8,400 nucleotides of DNA, from NCBI GenBank assembly GCA_041621755.1, contig JBFKAE010000133.1, positions 1-8,400 on the forward strand. Reading direction: 5' to 3'. The position numbers were made by a program, and so were the translations under genes. How positions within the stretch are numbered: the first letter of the stretch is position 1; each line of letters opens with the position of its first letter. Below, in pieces: positions 1 to 6,708 of the stretch. The notes beneath the pieces were generated by a model. It did no database searches. It saw only the letters and a list, made by a program, of their open reading frames with translations, and was not told the DNA's origin. This stretch comes from Sphingosinicella sp041621755. GTDB taxonomy: Bacteria > Pseudomonadota > Alphaproteobacteria > Sphingomonadales > Sphingomonadaceae.

Positions 1-1
1 C

Positions 2-832
2 CGAATATTGCTGGACCGACCGGCCAAGGGCAATGCGCAGGATACGCAGATGACCTACGATATAAATGGCGCTTTGATGAAGGCGGCACATGACGATGCA
101 GTCAAAGTCATCATTCTGGGAGGCAATGGCAAACATTTTTCTACGGGCCATGACCTGAAGGATCATGGCCATGACAGTGTCGTTCAGAACAGCGCCCGAA
201 TGGGCGTCTATGGCGACATCGATACCGCCAATGTCGCCGGTTATTATGCCTGGGAGCGCGAGGTCTATCTCGACGCCTGCCGTCGCTGGCGCTCAATACC
301 CAAACCGGTCATCGCCGAAGTGCATGGCGCTTGTTTTGGCGGGGGATTGATGCTCGCCTGGATAGCCGATATCATCATCGCTTCCGACGATGCCTTCTTC
401 TCCGATCCCGTCGTCAATATTGGCGCGAATGGTGTGGAGTTTTTCGCGCACGCTTGGGAACTTGGTGCGCGCAAAGCCAAGGAAATGCTGTTTACGGCTG
501 ATAGTTGGACCGCCGAGGAGGCCAAACAGTGGGGTATGGTCAACCATGTGGTGACGCGAGCACAACTGGAGGAATTTACGCTCGACATGGCCCAGAAAAT
601 TGCGAAAAAGCCGACATTCGCACTCAAGATGGTCAAGGAATCGGTCAATGCATCTATCGACTCCCAAGGTCAGAGCGACGCCATCGACAAGGCATTCCTG
701 TTCCACCAACTATGCCATGCCCATAATCGCGTAGAATTTGGCGGCGTGCTTGATCCAAGCGGACTACCCGAGACAGTCCTGAAATCCGGCAGCCTCAGCA
801 CCTTGGTGGCCGGGACGCGCGGTCATGACTGA
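2..832 (+). CDS. Crotonase-superfamily protein (enoyl-CoA hydratase/isomerase-like), 5' truncated by window edge
   Basis: The reading frame is open from the first complete codon and begins inside the family's N-terminal LDRPxKxNA strand, so the true start is left of the window. The TTG at 8 is probably internal. Counting from that TTG, the CoA/oxyanion-hole segment HFSTGHDLK is at 43-51, and the second one, VHGACFGGG, runs to 113 and is followed by DIIIAS. The C-terminal helical region with KMVKESVNAS (207-216) is present. Members bind acyl-CoA thioesters in the cytosol and hydrate, isomerise, hydrolyse or cleave them. Aligned with rat crotonase, the catalytic Glu144 and Glu164 positions are Met115 and Val135, so plain enoyl-CoA hydratase activity is doubtful. 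It resembles an actinobacterial/sphingomonad subgroup carrying GVE(F/Y)F and HDL motifs. Its stop overlaps the next gene's start by 8 nt (ATGACTGA), which suggests cotranscription. The fold is certain; the reaction is unknown. Confidence 0.9.
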   Translation, partial: RILLDRPAKGNAQDTQMTYDINGALMKAAHDDAVKVIILGGNGKHFSTGHDLKDHGHDSVVQNSARMGVYGDIDTANVAGYYAWEREVYLDACRRWRSIPKPVIAEVHGACFGGGLMLAWIADIIIASDDAFFSDPVVNIGANGVEFFAHAWELGARKAKEMLFTADSWTAEEAKQWGMVNHVVTRAQLEEFTLDMAQKIAKKPTFALKMVKESVNASIDSQGQSDAIDKAFLFHQLCHAHNRVEFGGVLDPSGLPETVLKSGSLSTLVAGTRGHD

Positions 833-1847
833 CAATCGTCAAATTGTCCTGCGTCAGCGACCATCCGGCACCCCGCGCGCCGATGATTTTGGCGTCGTGA
901 CTGGCCCTATGCCCGAGCCATCTGATGGCGAATTCGTATTGCGCAATTTATATGTGTCGCTCGACCCAGGCATCCGGCAAAGATTGTCACAGGTCGATAG
1001 TTATGTGGCGCTAATCGACATTGGCGATCCATTGACATCGACCACCTTGGGCGTGGTGACCGCATCGCGTGATCCGCGTGTGTCGGTTGGGGATCATATC
1101 GTAGGCTTTCACACGGTTTCCGAATATAGTTTGACGCGCTGGGCACCCATGACGCGCAAGGTCGATCTGGACGCGACGGCGAGCCCCAGCCATCATCTAA
1201 GCATCCTTGGAATGACCGGGTTAACCGCATATTTTGGCATGCTGGACATTGGCAGACCCAAGGCTGGCGAAACGGTTCTGGTATCAACCGCCGCAGGTGC
1301 GGTCGGATCGGTCGCCGCGCAGATCGCCAAAATCAAAGGATGCAAGGTTATTGGTATTGCTGGCGGTGCCGAAAAAAGCAGTCGACTGATAACAGAATTC
1401 GGTCTGGATGCTGCGATCGATTACCGCGGCAAGGATCTGCCTGAGCTGACATCTGCCATACGCACGGCAGCGCCCGACGGAATCGACATTTATTTCGACA
1501 ATGTTGGAGGCATACAGCTCGACGCCGCACTGGACTGTTTGACCGTGGGTGGCCGTGTAGCGATGTGTGGCTTGATCAGCCAATATAACGCTGAAGGGCC
1601 GATCCCACCGCTTACCAACCTTTTCAAACTGATTGCAAAATCTGCCAGAATTGAGGGTTTTGCCGTCCTGCGCTACGCGGACCGCTTCCCTGAAGCCTTG
1701 AGCGATCTGTCTTCGTGGGTACGCGACGGACGAATTGTTTTCCGTGAACAGATTGAGGACGGCATTGAAAGTGCTGTGCCAGCGTTTCTGAAACTGTTCG
1801 ACGGTAGGAATCAGGGGAAAATGATGCTCGACCTGACGCGCAGGTAA
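825..1847 (+). CDS. NADP-dependent oxidoreductase, MDR superfamily (CurA / leukotriene B4 12-hydroxydehydrogenase-like)
   Basis: This is a 340-residue, zinc-free medium-chain reductase. Enzymes of this family use NADPH to reduce the C=C bond of alpha,beta-unsaturated ketones or aldehydes in the cytosol. Visible features are the N-terminal NRQIVLRQRPSGTP segment typical of CurA-like proteins, LYVSLDPGIRQRL (42-54), the nucleotide-binding loop AAGAVGS (156-162) followed by QIAKIKGCKVIGIAGG, and YFDNVGG (223-229). No structural-zinc Cys cluster is seen. Length matches the family. The ATG at 825 lies inside the end of the crotonase-like gene, so the two are probably cotranscribed and translationally coupled; I see no strong Shine-Dalgarno sequence. 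The gene ends only 7 nt from the stop of the opposing SDR gene. A role in saturating an enone intermediate of the local catabolic pathway is inference. Confidence 0.93.
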   Translation: MTDNRQIVLRQRPSGTPRADDFGVVTGPMPEPSDGEFVLRNLYVSLDPGIRQRLSQVDSYVALIDIGDPLTSTTLGVVTASRDPRVSVGDHIVGFHTVSEYSLTRWAPMTRKVDLDATASPSHHLSILGMTGLTAYFGMLDIGRPKAGETVLVSTAAGAVGSVAAQIAKIKGCKVIGIAGGAEKSSRLITEFGLDAAIDYRGKDLPELTSAIRTAAPDGIDIYFDNVGGIQLDAALDCLTVGGRVAMCGLISQYNAEGPIPPLTNLFKLIAKSARIEGFAVLRYADRFPEALSDLSSWVRDGRIVFREQIEDGIESAVPAFLKLFDGRNQGKMMLDLTRR

Positions 1848-1854
1848 CGCATGC

Positions 1855-2631
1855 TCAACCCGCCGTAAGGCCGCCGTCAACATATAGCGCCTGCCCTGAA
1901 ATATAGGCCGAAGCGTCGGATGCGAACAATAATAGTGCACCCGCCAGATCCTCCATCTCGCCCCAGCGGCCCGCCGGCACACGTTCTAGCAGGCGAGCGT
2001 AAGTATCGGCGGATGCGCCCTGGATTTGTTCGCGATTGAGGTCTGTAATAATGACCGAAGGACAAATACTGTTCACGGTTATCCCGCTTGGGCCTAACTC
2101 GATGGCAAGGGCGCGCGACAGATTTATTAGTCCCGCCTTGCTGGCGGCATAGGGGCCGCGATTGGCGGCCGCCCGGCCCGACATCACCGAACCGATATTG
2201 ATCACCCGTCCGCAACCCGCTTCAAGCATGGCCGGGACAAAGGCGCGCACTGTGCGCCAAACGCCGCTCAGGTTGGTATCGATAACATGATTCCAATCAG
2301 CATCGCTGGTTTCAATCAATGAATCAGACGTCACCACACCTGCATTGTTCAAAAGGATGTCGATCCTGCCATAATGCGACGTCGCCATTTTGGCAGCCGA
2401 GTTTATGGAAGCAGTATCACAGACGTCCGCGGCAATAGTCAGGCAGGCATTCCCATGCGCCGATTTGATGTGTTGCGCAGCGCGCTCAAGCCGGTCCTTG
2501 TCACGGCCAATCAAAACCAGAGAAGCCCCCGCCGCCGCAAGCGTGTTCGCCATAAACACACCAAGGCCTCGCCCACCGCCGGTAACGACGGCGACACGGC
2601 CCGTCAGGTCGAAGCTGGGCAGCGTAGTCAA
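1855..2631 (-). CDS. Short-chain dehydrogenase/reductase (SDR), last gene of the minus-strand operon
   Basis: This is a classical SDR of 258 residues that oxidises an alcohol or reduces a ketone with NAD(P). The cofactor loop TGGGRGLG is at 17-24, NNAG at 95-98, and the catalytic triad is Ser148, Tyr161 and Lys165 (YAASK). The C-terminal VDGG is at 251-254. All canonical residues are present. The start is a TTG that overlaps the P450 stop codon as TTGA (2628-2631). An in-frame stop lies at 2656-2658, no other start codon follows it, and the first downstream Met (27) is already past the cofactor loop, so this TTG is the only workable start. No Shine-Dalgarno sequence precedes it, so translation probably depends on ribosomes ending the P450. 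A likely role is oxidation of a hydroxyl made by the upstream oxygenases; the substrate is unknown. Confidence 0.93.
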   Translation of the reverse strand: MTTLPSFDLTGRVAVVTGGGRGLGVFMANTLAAAGASLVLIGRDKDRLERAAQHIKSAHGNACLTIAADVCDTASINSAAKMATSHYGRIDILLNNAGVVTSDSLIETSDADWNHVIDTNLSGVWRTVRAFVPAMLEAGCGRVINIGSVMSGRAAANRGPYAASKAGLINLSRALAIELGPSGITVNSICPSVIITDLNREQIQGASADTYARLLERVPAGRWGEMEDLAGALLLFASDASAYISGQALYVDGGLTAG

Positions 2632-3899
2632 GCTGGCCGCGCGGGAACCGGGCTGTCAAATTCAAGATGCAACGCGCGAAGCCCGCGGATATAGATGCTG
2701 CGATTGTGTGTAAAATCGTTCGTGCCGGGCTGCAGGCGCAAACCCGGAAGTCGTTCCAGAAGCGATTGGAACGCAACAAACATTTCTTCACGCGCAAGCG
2801 CATTACCGATGCAAACATGTGCGCCCCAGCCGAATGCAAGATGCGGCTTGGGCTTGACTGTATCGACATCAAGGTCGTTGGGGCATTCGAAGACTGAACC
2901 ATCCCGATTGCCAGCACCGTGACGAAGCTGGATCAGTGCACCTTTGGGAATAGAGACGTCACCGATCTGTGTATCAGCAGTCGCGCGTCGCAAATTGCCT
3001 TGAACAGGCGGCTCTAGGCGCAACACCTCTTCTACGAACCGGCGCATCCGCTTCTCGTCGGCGATGAGATTTGGAATCTCATCTGGATGTTGCAGAATAA
3101 TGGCCATGCCGGAAGTAATCGCGCTGGTGGTGCTTTCGTTACCCGCCACCATCAGCTGCTGTATCACAGAAATCAGTTCGGCCTGATCAAGTGGCCTTTC
3201 ATTGCCAATCTGGGCATTGAGCAGGTCATCAAGCATATCCTCCTCTGCAGGCCCACGCGCCTTGCGCGCCGCGATCAGGTCCACAAAATACCTCTGAAAG
3301 TCGATCAAGGTCTCCGCATATCCAACAATTTCATCATCACTCCCCATCAGACCGCGTAATCCCACCACGGCGTCAGACCATGCCTTGACCCGGGCATATT
3401 CATGGCGGGGAATGCCCAATTGGTCGGAGATGACCGAGACCGGCAGAGGGATGGCGAATTGCGACGCCAGTTCGACCTTGCCGTCATTGACGAAGCTGTC
3501 GATCAACAGATTGACGATGTCCAGAATATACTGGCGCATGCGCCCGACCCGAGGCCCGGTGAAAGCCGTTTGCACCAGTACCCGCGACCGTTTGTGAGCC
3601 GGTGGATCGGAGGTCACGAGCATGGGAACTTGTTGAATGCCCCCGTCCAGTATCTCCAGTGCCTTTGCAGGCATTCCTCCTGGACGATGGTTCCATTGAT
3701 TGAGCTGCGCCTGTTCGTTGGAAAATGTCGCGGTGTCGAGCGCGACCTTGCGGATCAGGTCGTAGCTGGCAACGATATACATGTTGATACCGGGATCAAA
3801 ATAGACAGGTTCTTCTGCCAACATCCAGCGATAGAAATCATAAGGATTTTCATTGGTGGCGGGATCTGTCAGCGTATAGCCTGCGTGCGGACAAGTCAT
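2628..3899 (-). CDS. Cytochrome P450, soluble bacterial type
   Basis: This is a 423-residue heme-thiolate monooxygenase without a membrane anchor, of normal length for a soluble bacterial P450. The C-helix region SDPPAHKRSRVLVQTAFT is at 97-114. The I-helix oxygen-activation motif AGNEST is at 252-257, the K-helix ExxR is Glu291-Arg294, and the heme loop FGWGAHVCIG is at 356-365 with ligand Cys363. In AGNEST the residue usually Thr is Ser256, with Thr257 next to it. Such enzymes need electrons from a ferredoxin and a ferredoxin reductase, neither of which is encoded here. The ATG at 3899 has a strong GAGGAA Shine-Dalgarno sequence that overlaps the Rieske stop codon (TGAGGAA), 9 nt between the genes. 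It is expected to hydroxylate a hydrophobic substrate in the same pathway as the Rieske enzyme. The CYP family and substrate cannot be assigned by eye. Confidence 0.96.
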   Translation of the reverse strand: MTCPHAGYTLTDPATNENPYDFYRWMLAEEPVYFDPGINMYIVASYDLIRKVALDTATFSNEQAQLNQWNHRPGGMPAKALEILDGGIQQVPMLVTSDPPAHKRSRVLVQTAFTGPRVGRMRQYILDIVNLLIDSFVNDGKVELASQFAIPLPVSVISDQLGIPRHEYARVKAWSDAVVGLRGLMGSDDEIVGYAETLIDFQRYFVDLIAARKARGPAEEDMLDDLLNAQIGNERPLDQAELISVIQQLMVAGNESTTSAITSGMAIILQHPDEIPNLIADEKRMRRFVEEVLRLEPPVQGNLRRATADTQIGDVSIPKGALIQLRHGAGNRDGSVFECPNDLDVDTVKPKPHLAFGWGAHVCIGNALAREEMFVAFQSLLERLPGLRLQPGTNDFTHNRSIYIRGLRALHLEFDSPVPARPA

Positions 3900-3908
3900 A
3901 ATATTTCC

Positions 3909-5288
3909 TCAGCGTTCGAGATAAGTATCGAGCGTGGCATGAAAATGCCGGATGCGGATTTCCTGATAGTCGCCGAGCGATACCGCTTTCTTCCCACTGG
4001 CCTTGAGACCAGCCTGAACCAATGGCGCATTGGCCACATCCTGATCGAATACCCAGCCCAGACGGCCAAGTGCGGGTGCTTCGGTCCAGCTTTGATTTTC
4101 ATCCAGTTCCACAAGAGGCATTGGCTCTGGTTTGGGTTTGCGCTGATCGTAGGGTGACAGGAATATGATCTCCATGATGTGACTTTCATGGTCGTCGCCG
4201 TTGGGCCTGAAACGATAAATGATCGGCGATCCGTACGCAGTCCACACGACGATGTTGGGGAATATGAAATAGTGGATTGTGTCGATCAATTCAGCATCGG
4301 TGAGATGCTCCACATCTATGCCAAGATCAGTCAGCAGGGCGCGCCGCTGCTGGCCCAGAACCTGACGCGTGGTAGCGCCCTCGGGTACAATGATACGGTT
4401 TTCGCCTTGCCCGGCCTTGTCCGAAATCGAGGTGATGACATCCATCATCTCTTGCTCGGTATAACGGCCACTTACATGCGGGCTTGAAACGCTGTGCAGC
4501 GTATGCATCCGGCTGATATGGGGCTTATCTGGCCAGATATTATACTGGGCGTTGGCATCCCCCAGATACGGCAACCCCTCTGGATGCGTGGCAAGAACGT
4601 GATAGGATTCAATGAATTGTTCCAGACCGATCTTCCAGTTTGCCTTTATGACTTTGGAAATATGTGCAGATTTGTATTTGCTGGACAGCGGATAACGCTC
4701 GAACGCGGGCTCAAGGTCTCCGATATATTCGGCAAGTGATGGCGCGTGCGGATCGATGGATATAAAAATCAGACTCTGCCAGACGTCAGCGCGCACCTCA
4801 GGCATGATGCGCCGCGATTCAACCATGTGAGGGAAGTCCCATTGACAGGGGATACCCGTGACACGGCCAGCGATGCTGTGAACCCATCCATGATACGGGC
4901 AGCGAAAATTGGTTGCTTTGCCCTGCCCGCTGACCAGCCGCGTCGCCCGATGCATGCAGCTGTTGTAAAATGCCTTGATCGATCCATCGTCCTGACGCGT
5001 GATGATGAAACTGTGATTGCCAATGTCGTAGGTGATATAGTCGCCGGGTGCCGGGATATCGTCGGCCAGACATGCCATTTGCCACACGCGCGGCCACATC
5101 TTTGACACTTCCTGCTCATGGAAATCACGACTTATCCACCGCTCGACGGGCAAGTCCTGAGATCCCATGTACGTATAGGAATCATCGCGCAGATATTCCG
5201 GCACCGGGCGCGTCTCTTGATCGAGATAGTCTTGCACCCCTGCACCGGGATGTCGGGCAGTCCCCGGCTTGCTTGACGCATTATCCAT
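3909..5288 (-). CDS. Rieske-type aromatic ring-hydroxylating oxygenase, alpha subunit
   Basis: From the ATG at 5288 the protein has 459 residues. The N-terminal Rieske domain carries CMH (Cys111, His113) and CPYH (Cys130, His133), spaced as CxH-x16-CxxH, for a [2Fe-2S] cluster. The C-terminal catalytic domain has NWKIGLEQFIESYHVLATH, giving iron ligands His230 and His235. Asp417 in the FDQD segment is the probable third ligand, and Glu227 sits at the intersubunit electron-bridge position. The family inserts oxygen into aromatic or alicyclic rings, or demethylates or hydroxylates. An upstream in-frame GTG (5297) overlaps the Shine-Dalgarno sequence, so it is rejected as the start. No beta subunit, ferredoxin or reductase follows, so the enzyme is probably an alpha-only trimer using partners from elsewhere. 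It belongs to a family common in sphingomonads and mycobacteria with a RPVPEYLR...VERW N-terminus. The substrate is unknown. Confidence 0.95.
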   Translation of the reverse strand: MDNASSKPGTARHPGAGVQDYLDQETRPVPEYLRDDSYTYMGSQDLPVERWISRDFHEQEVSKMWPRVWQMACLADDIPAPGDYITYDIGNHSFIITRQDDGSIKAFYNSCMHRATRLVSGQGKATNFRCPYHGWVHSIAGRVTGIPCQWDFPHMVESRRIMPEVRADVWQSLIFISIDPHAPSLAEYIGDLEPAFERYPLSSKYKSAHISKVIKANWKIGLEQFIESYHVLATHPEGLPYLGDANAQYNIWPDKPHISRMHTLHSVSSPHVSGRYTEQEMMDVITSISDKAGQGENRIIVPEGATTRQVLGQQRRALLTDLGIDVEHLTDAELIDTIHYFIFPNIVVWTAYGSPIIYRFRPNGDDHESHIMEIIFLSPYDQRKPKPEPMPLVELDENQSWTEAPALGRLGWVFDQDVANAPLVQAGLKASGKKAVSLGDYQEIRIRHFHATLDTYLER

Positions 5289-5296
5289 CGCGGACA

Positions 5297-5304
5297 CTCC
5301 TCTT
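5297..5304 (-). promoter_or_regulatory. Shine-Dalgarno sequence deciding the Rieske oxygenase start
   Basis: The minus strand reads AAGAGGAG here, then 8 nt, then the ATG at 5288. The competing in-frame GTG at 5297 begins with the last G of this motif, leaving no room for initiation, so the ATG is preferred and the protein begins MDNASSK. Confidence 0.75.
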
Positions 5305-5312
5305 GAGTCTAT

Positions 5313-5867
5313 TTAACGACCTGAAATTGGTTCAAAACCGTCCTCCAGAGGGACGCGGAATGACTTCATGAAGGTGCCGACCATGACAAATTCGCCAACC
5401 AGGTAAATCAGGTCGATATAATGAGCGGGCGTAAACCCGGCGACGGCGAGAGCCTGCCAAGCAACATCGCCAATGGCACCCTCCCCTTGCAATCCGTCAA
5501 CAGCTTCGATCAGCGCAGCTTCGCGTGCATTCCAGTCATCATTTACAAGGGGAAAAGCCAGCCGATCAGCTTCCTCGACCGTCATCAATTTCTGGGTCAG
5601 GGTAAAGCGTCGGTGCGCCCCCCATTCATAGGCGCAGTCAAGATTGGCCGCGACGCGCAATATGACGATTTCCCGCTCACGCTCGCCCAATAGATTGTCG
5701 AACAGGATATGATTACCAAATCCGATCCATTGGCTCAACGTGCGGGAATTGTACGCCATAGTCTTATGGAAGTTCATCGCGGGCTGCCACCGTTCGAGCG
5801 CGGTGTGCGTCGCGTCATCCCAGTCAACCGGTTCCAGCGGAGGAAAGCGGGGCTGTTTGTCGTTCAT
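5313..5867 (-). CDS. Carboxymuconolactone decarboxylase (CMD/AhpD-fold) family protein
   Basis: This is a small all-helical protein of 184 residues. The family core is GEREREIVILRVAANLDC (61-78) followed by AYEWGAH (79-85). In AhpD-type alkylhydroperoxidases the core is E-x11-CxxC-x3-H. Here Glu66, Cys78 and His85 fit that spacing, but the second Cys is Glu81, so a disulfide peroxidase cycle is not possible in the usual way. It is not an obvious protocatechuate-pathway decarboxylase either. The frame stays open upstream to 5960, but that stretch runs into the preceding SDR gene. The ATG at 5867 has AAGG eight nt upstream and gives the normal MNDKQPRF start, 22 nt after the SDR stop. It sits between an SDR and the Rieske gene in the operon. 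A role in decarboxylation, hydrolysis or lactone handling of a ring-oxidised intermediate is a guess. Confidence 0.9.
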   Translation of the reverse strand: MNDKQPRFPPLEPVDWDDATHTALERWQPAMNFHKTMAYNSRTLSQWIGFGNHILFDNLLGEREREIVILRVAANLDCAYEWGAHRRFTLTQKLMTVEEADRLAFPLVNDDWNAREAALIEAVDGLQGEGAIGDVAWQALAVAGFTPAHYIDLIYLVGEFVMVGTFMKSFRVPLEDGFEPISGR

Positions 5868-5889
5868 AGAGCCAACCTTGTGTTCAGGT

Positions 5890-6642
5890 TCAGAAATCCA
5901 CTGCGCGCGTGCGACCACCATCGACTGTGAGGGTGGTTCCGGTGATGTAACGCGCCGCATCGCTTGACAGAAAGGTTACAGCCTGTGCGATGTCAGCGGG
6001 GGAGCCCATGCGCCCCATCGGAATGGATGACAGAATCTTGTCAAAAAAGTCCGGATGCTCGACCTCGATATTGGTCCATGCGCCGCCCTCGAAGTAAATG
6101 GGACCAGGTGCCACGCTATTCACCCGTATCTGCTTGGGCGCATGAATGTCGGCCAGGTTTTTCGCGTAATTCATCATCCCAGCCTTGAACGCTCCATAGG
6201 CATGGGCACCGTTCCATACCTCGAATGCCGCAGTTGTGCTGATCATGACGATTGACCCGCCACCTGCCTGCTCCATATGGGGAATGACCGCTTCGCAGCC
6301 GCGCACCGTACTCATGACGTCGGCTTCAAAAGCCGCCTGCCATTTGTCTGGCCCGTTGCCCACGCTGACATTGGAGACAAAAATATCTACACCGCCCAAT
6401 TCTTTCGCCGCGCCTTCGATCCAGTCAGTATAGGCTGCCGCATTGGCAACATCGACCGCGGCACCGATCACACGCGGGCCAATCGCCGACAGTTCGGAAA
6501 CAGCCGCTTCAACGGCCTCAGGACTGCGTGCGCAGATCGCCAGATCAACACCCTCCGCAAGAAGTTGTTCAGCTATTGCTCTCCCGATACCCCGCGTTGC
6601 GCCTGTTATGATGGCCCGCTTGCCTTGAAGTCCCAGTTCCAT
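5890..6642 (-). CDS. Short-chain dehydrogenase/reductase (SDR), first gene of the minus-strand operon
   Basis: This SDR has 250 residues. The cofactor loop TGATRGIG is at 13-20 and the catalytic triad is Ser135, Tyr149 and Lys153 (YGAFK). NSVAPGPIYFEGGAW follows at 175-189, and the C-terminal VDGG at 240-243. The usual NNAG motif is replaced by SNVS (90-93), as in some divergent SDR subfamilies. The enzyme should be an NAD(P)-dependent alcohol dehydrogenase or ketoreductase. The ATG at 6642 is preceded by GAGGAG (6653-6658). The TTG at 6660 lies upstream of that site and is unlikely as a start. As the promoter-proximal gene, 137 nt from a divergent TetR gene, it probably leads the operon SDR, CMD-like, Rieske, P450, SDR. 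Its substrate is unknown. Confidence 0.94.
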   Translation of the reverse strand: MELGLQGKRAIITGATRGIGRAIAEQLLAEGVDLAICARSPEAVEAAVSELSAIGPRVIGAAVDVANAAAYTDWIEGAAKELGGVDIFVSNVSVGNGPDKWQAAFEADVMSTVRGCEAVIPHMEQAGGGSIVMISTTAAFEVWNGAHAYGAFKAGMMNYAKNLADIHAPKQIRVNSVAPGPIYFEGGAWTNIEVEHPDFFDKILSSIPMGRMGSPADIAQAVTFLSSDAARYITGTTLTVDGGRTRAVDF

Positions 6643-6690
6643 CGCGCATCTTCTCCTCAAATTCTTTCAGCAAGCATTATTCCCCATTTT

Positions 6691-6706
6691 ATGATTAGTC
6701 AATCAT
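6691..6706. promoter_or_regulatory. Inverted repeat 1, candidate TetR operator
   Basis: The sequence is ATGATT-AGTC-AATCAT, with perfect 6-bp arms and a 4-bp spacer. On the minus strand it contains TTGACT, the putative -35 of the five-gene operon, so a bound repressor would block that promoter. The size and position suit a TetR-family dimer. The adjacent TetR is the natural candidate, but binding is not shown by the sequence. Confidence 0.55.
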
Positions 6707-6708
6707 CT

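Noticed and set aside
1284..1982. Long minus-strand reading frame (232 codons) opposite the CurA-type gene
   Set aside because: It runs antisense to a clear MDR gene and across the end of the SDR gene in another frame, with no family motif.
3402..4157. Long plus-strand reading frame (251 codons) opposite the P450 and Rieske genes
   Set aside because: It crosses two well-supported genes on the other strand, shows no recognisable domain, and has residue composition typical of an antisense shadow.
5868..5960. N-terminal extension of the CMD-like protein to 5960
   Set aside because: It would overlap the SDR coding region by about 70 nt, adds no conserved sequence, and the ATG at 5867 has a suitable upstream AAGG.
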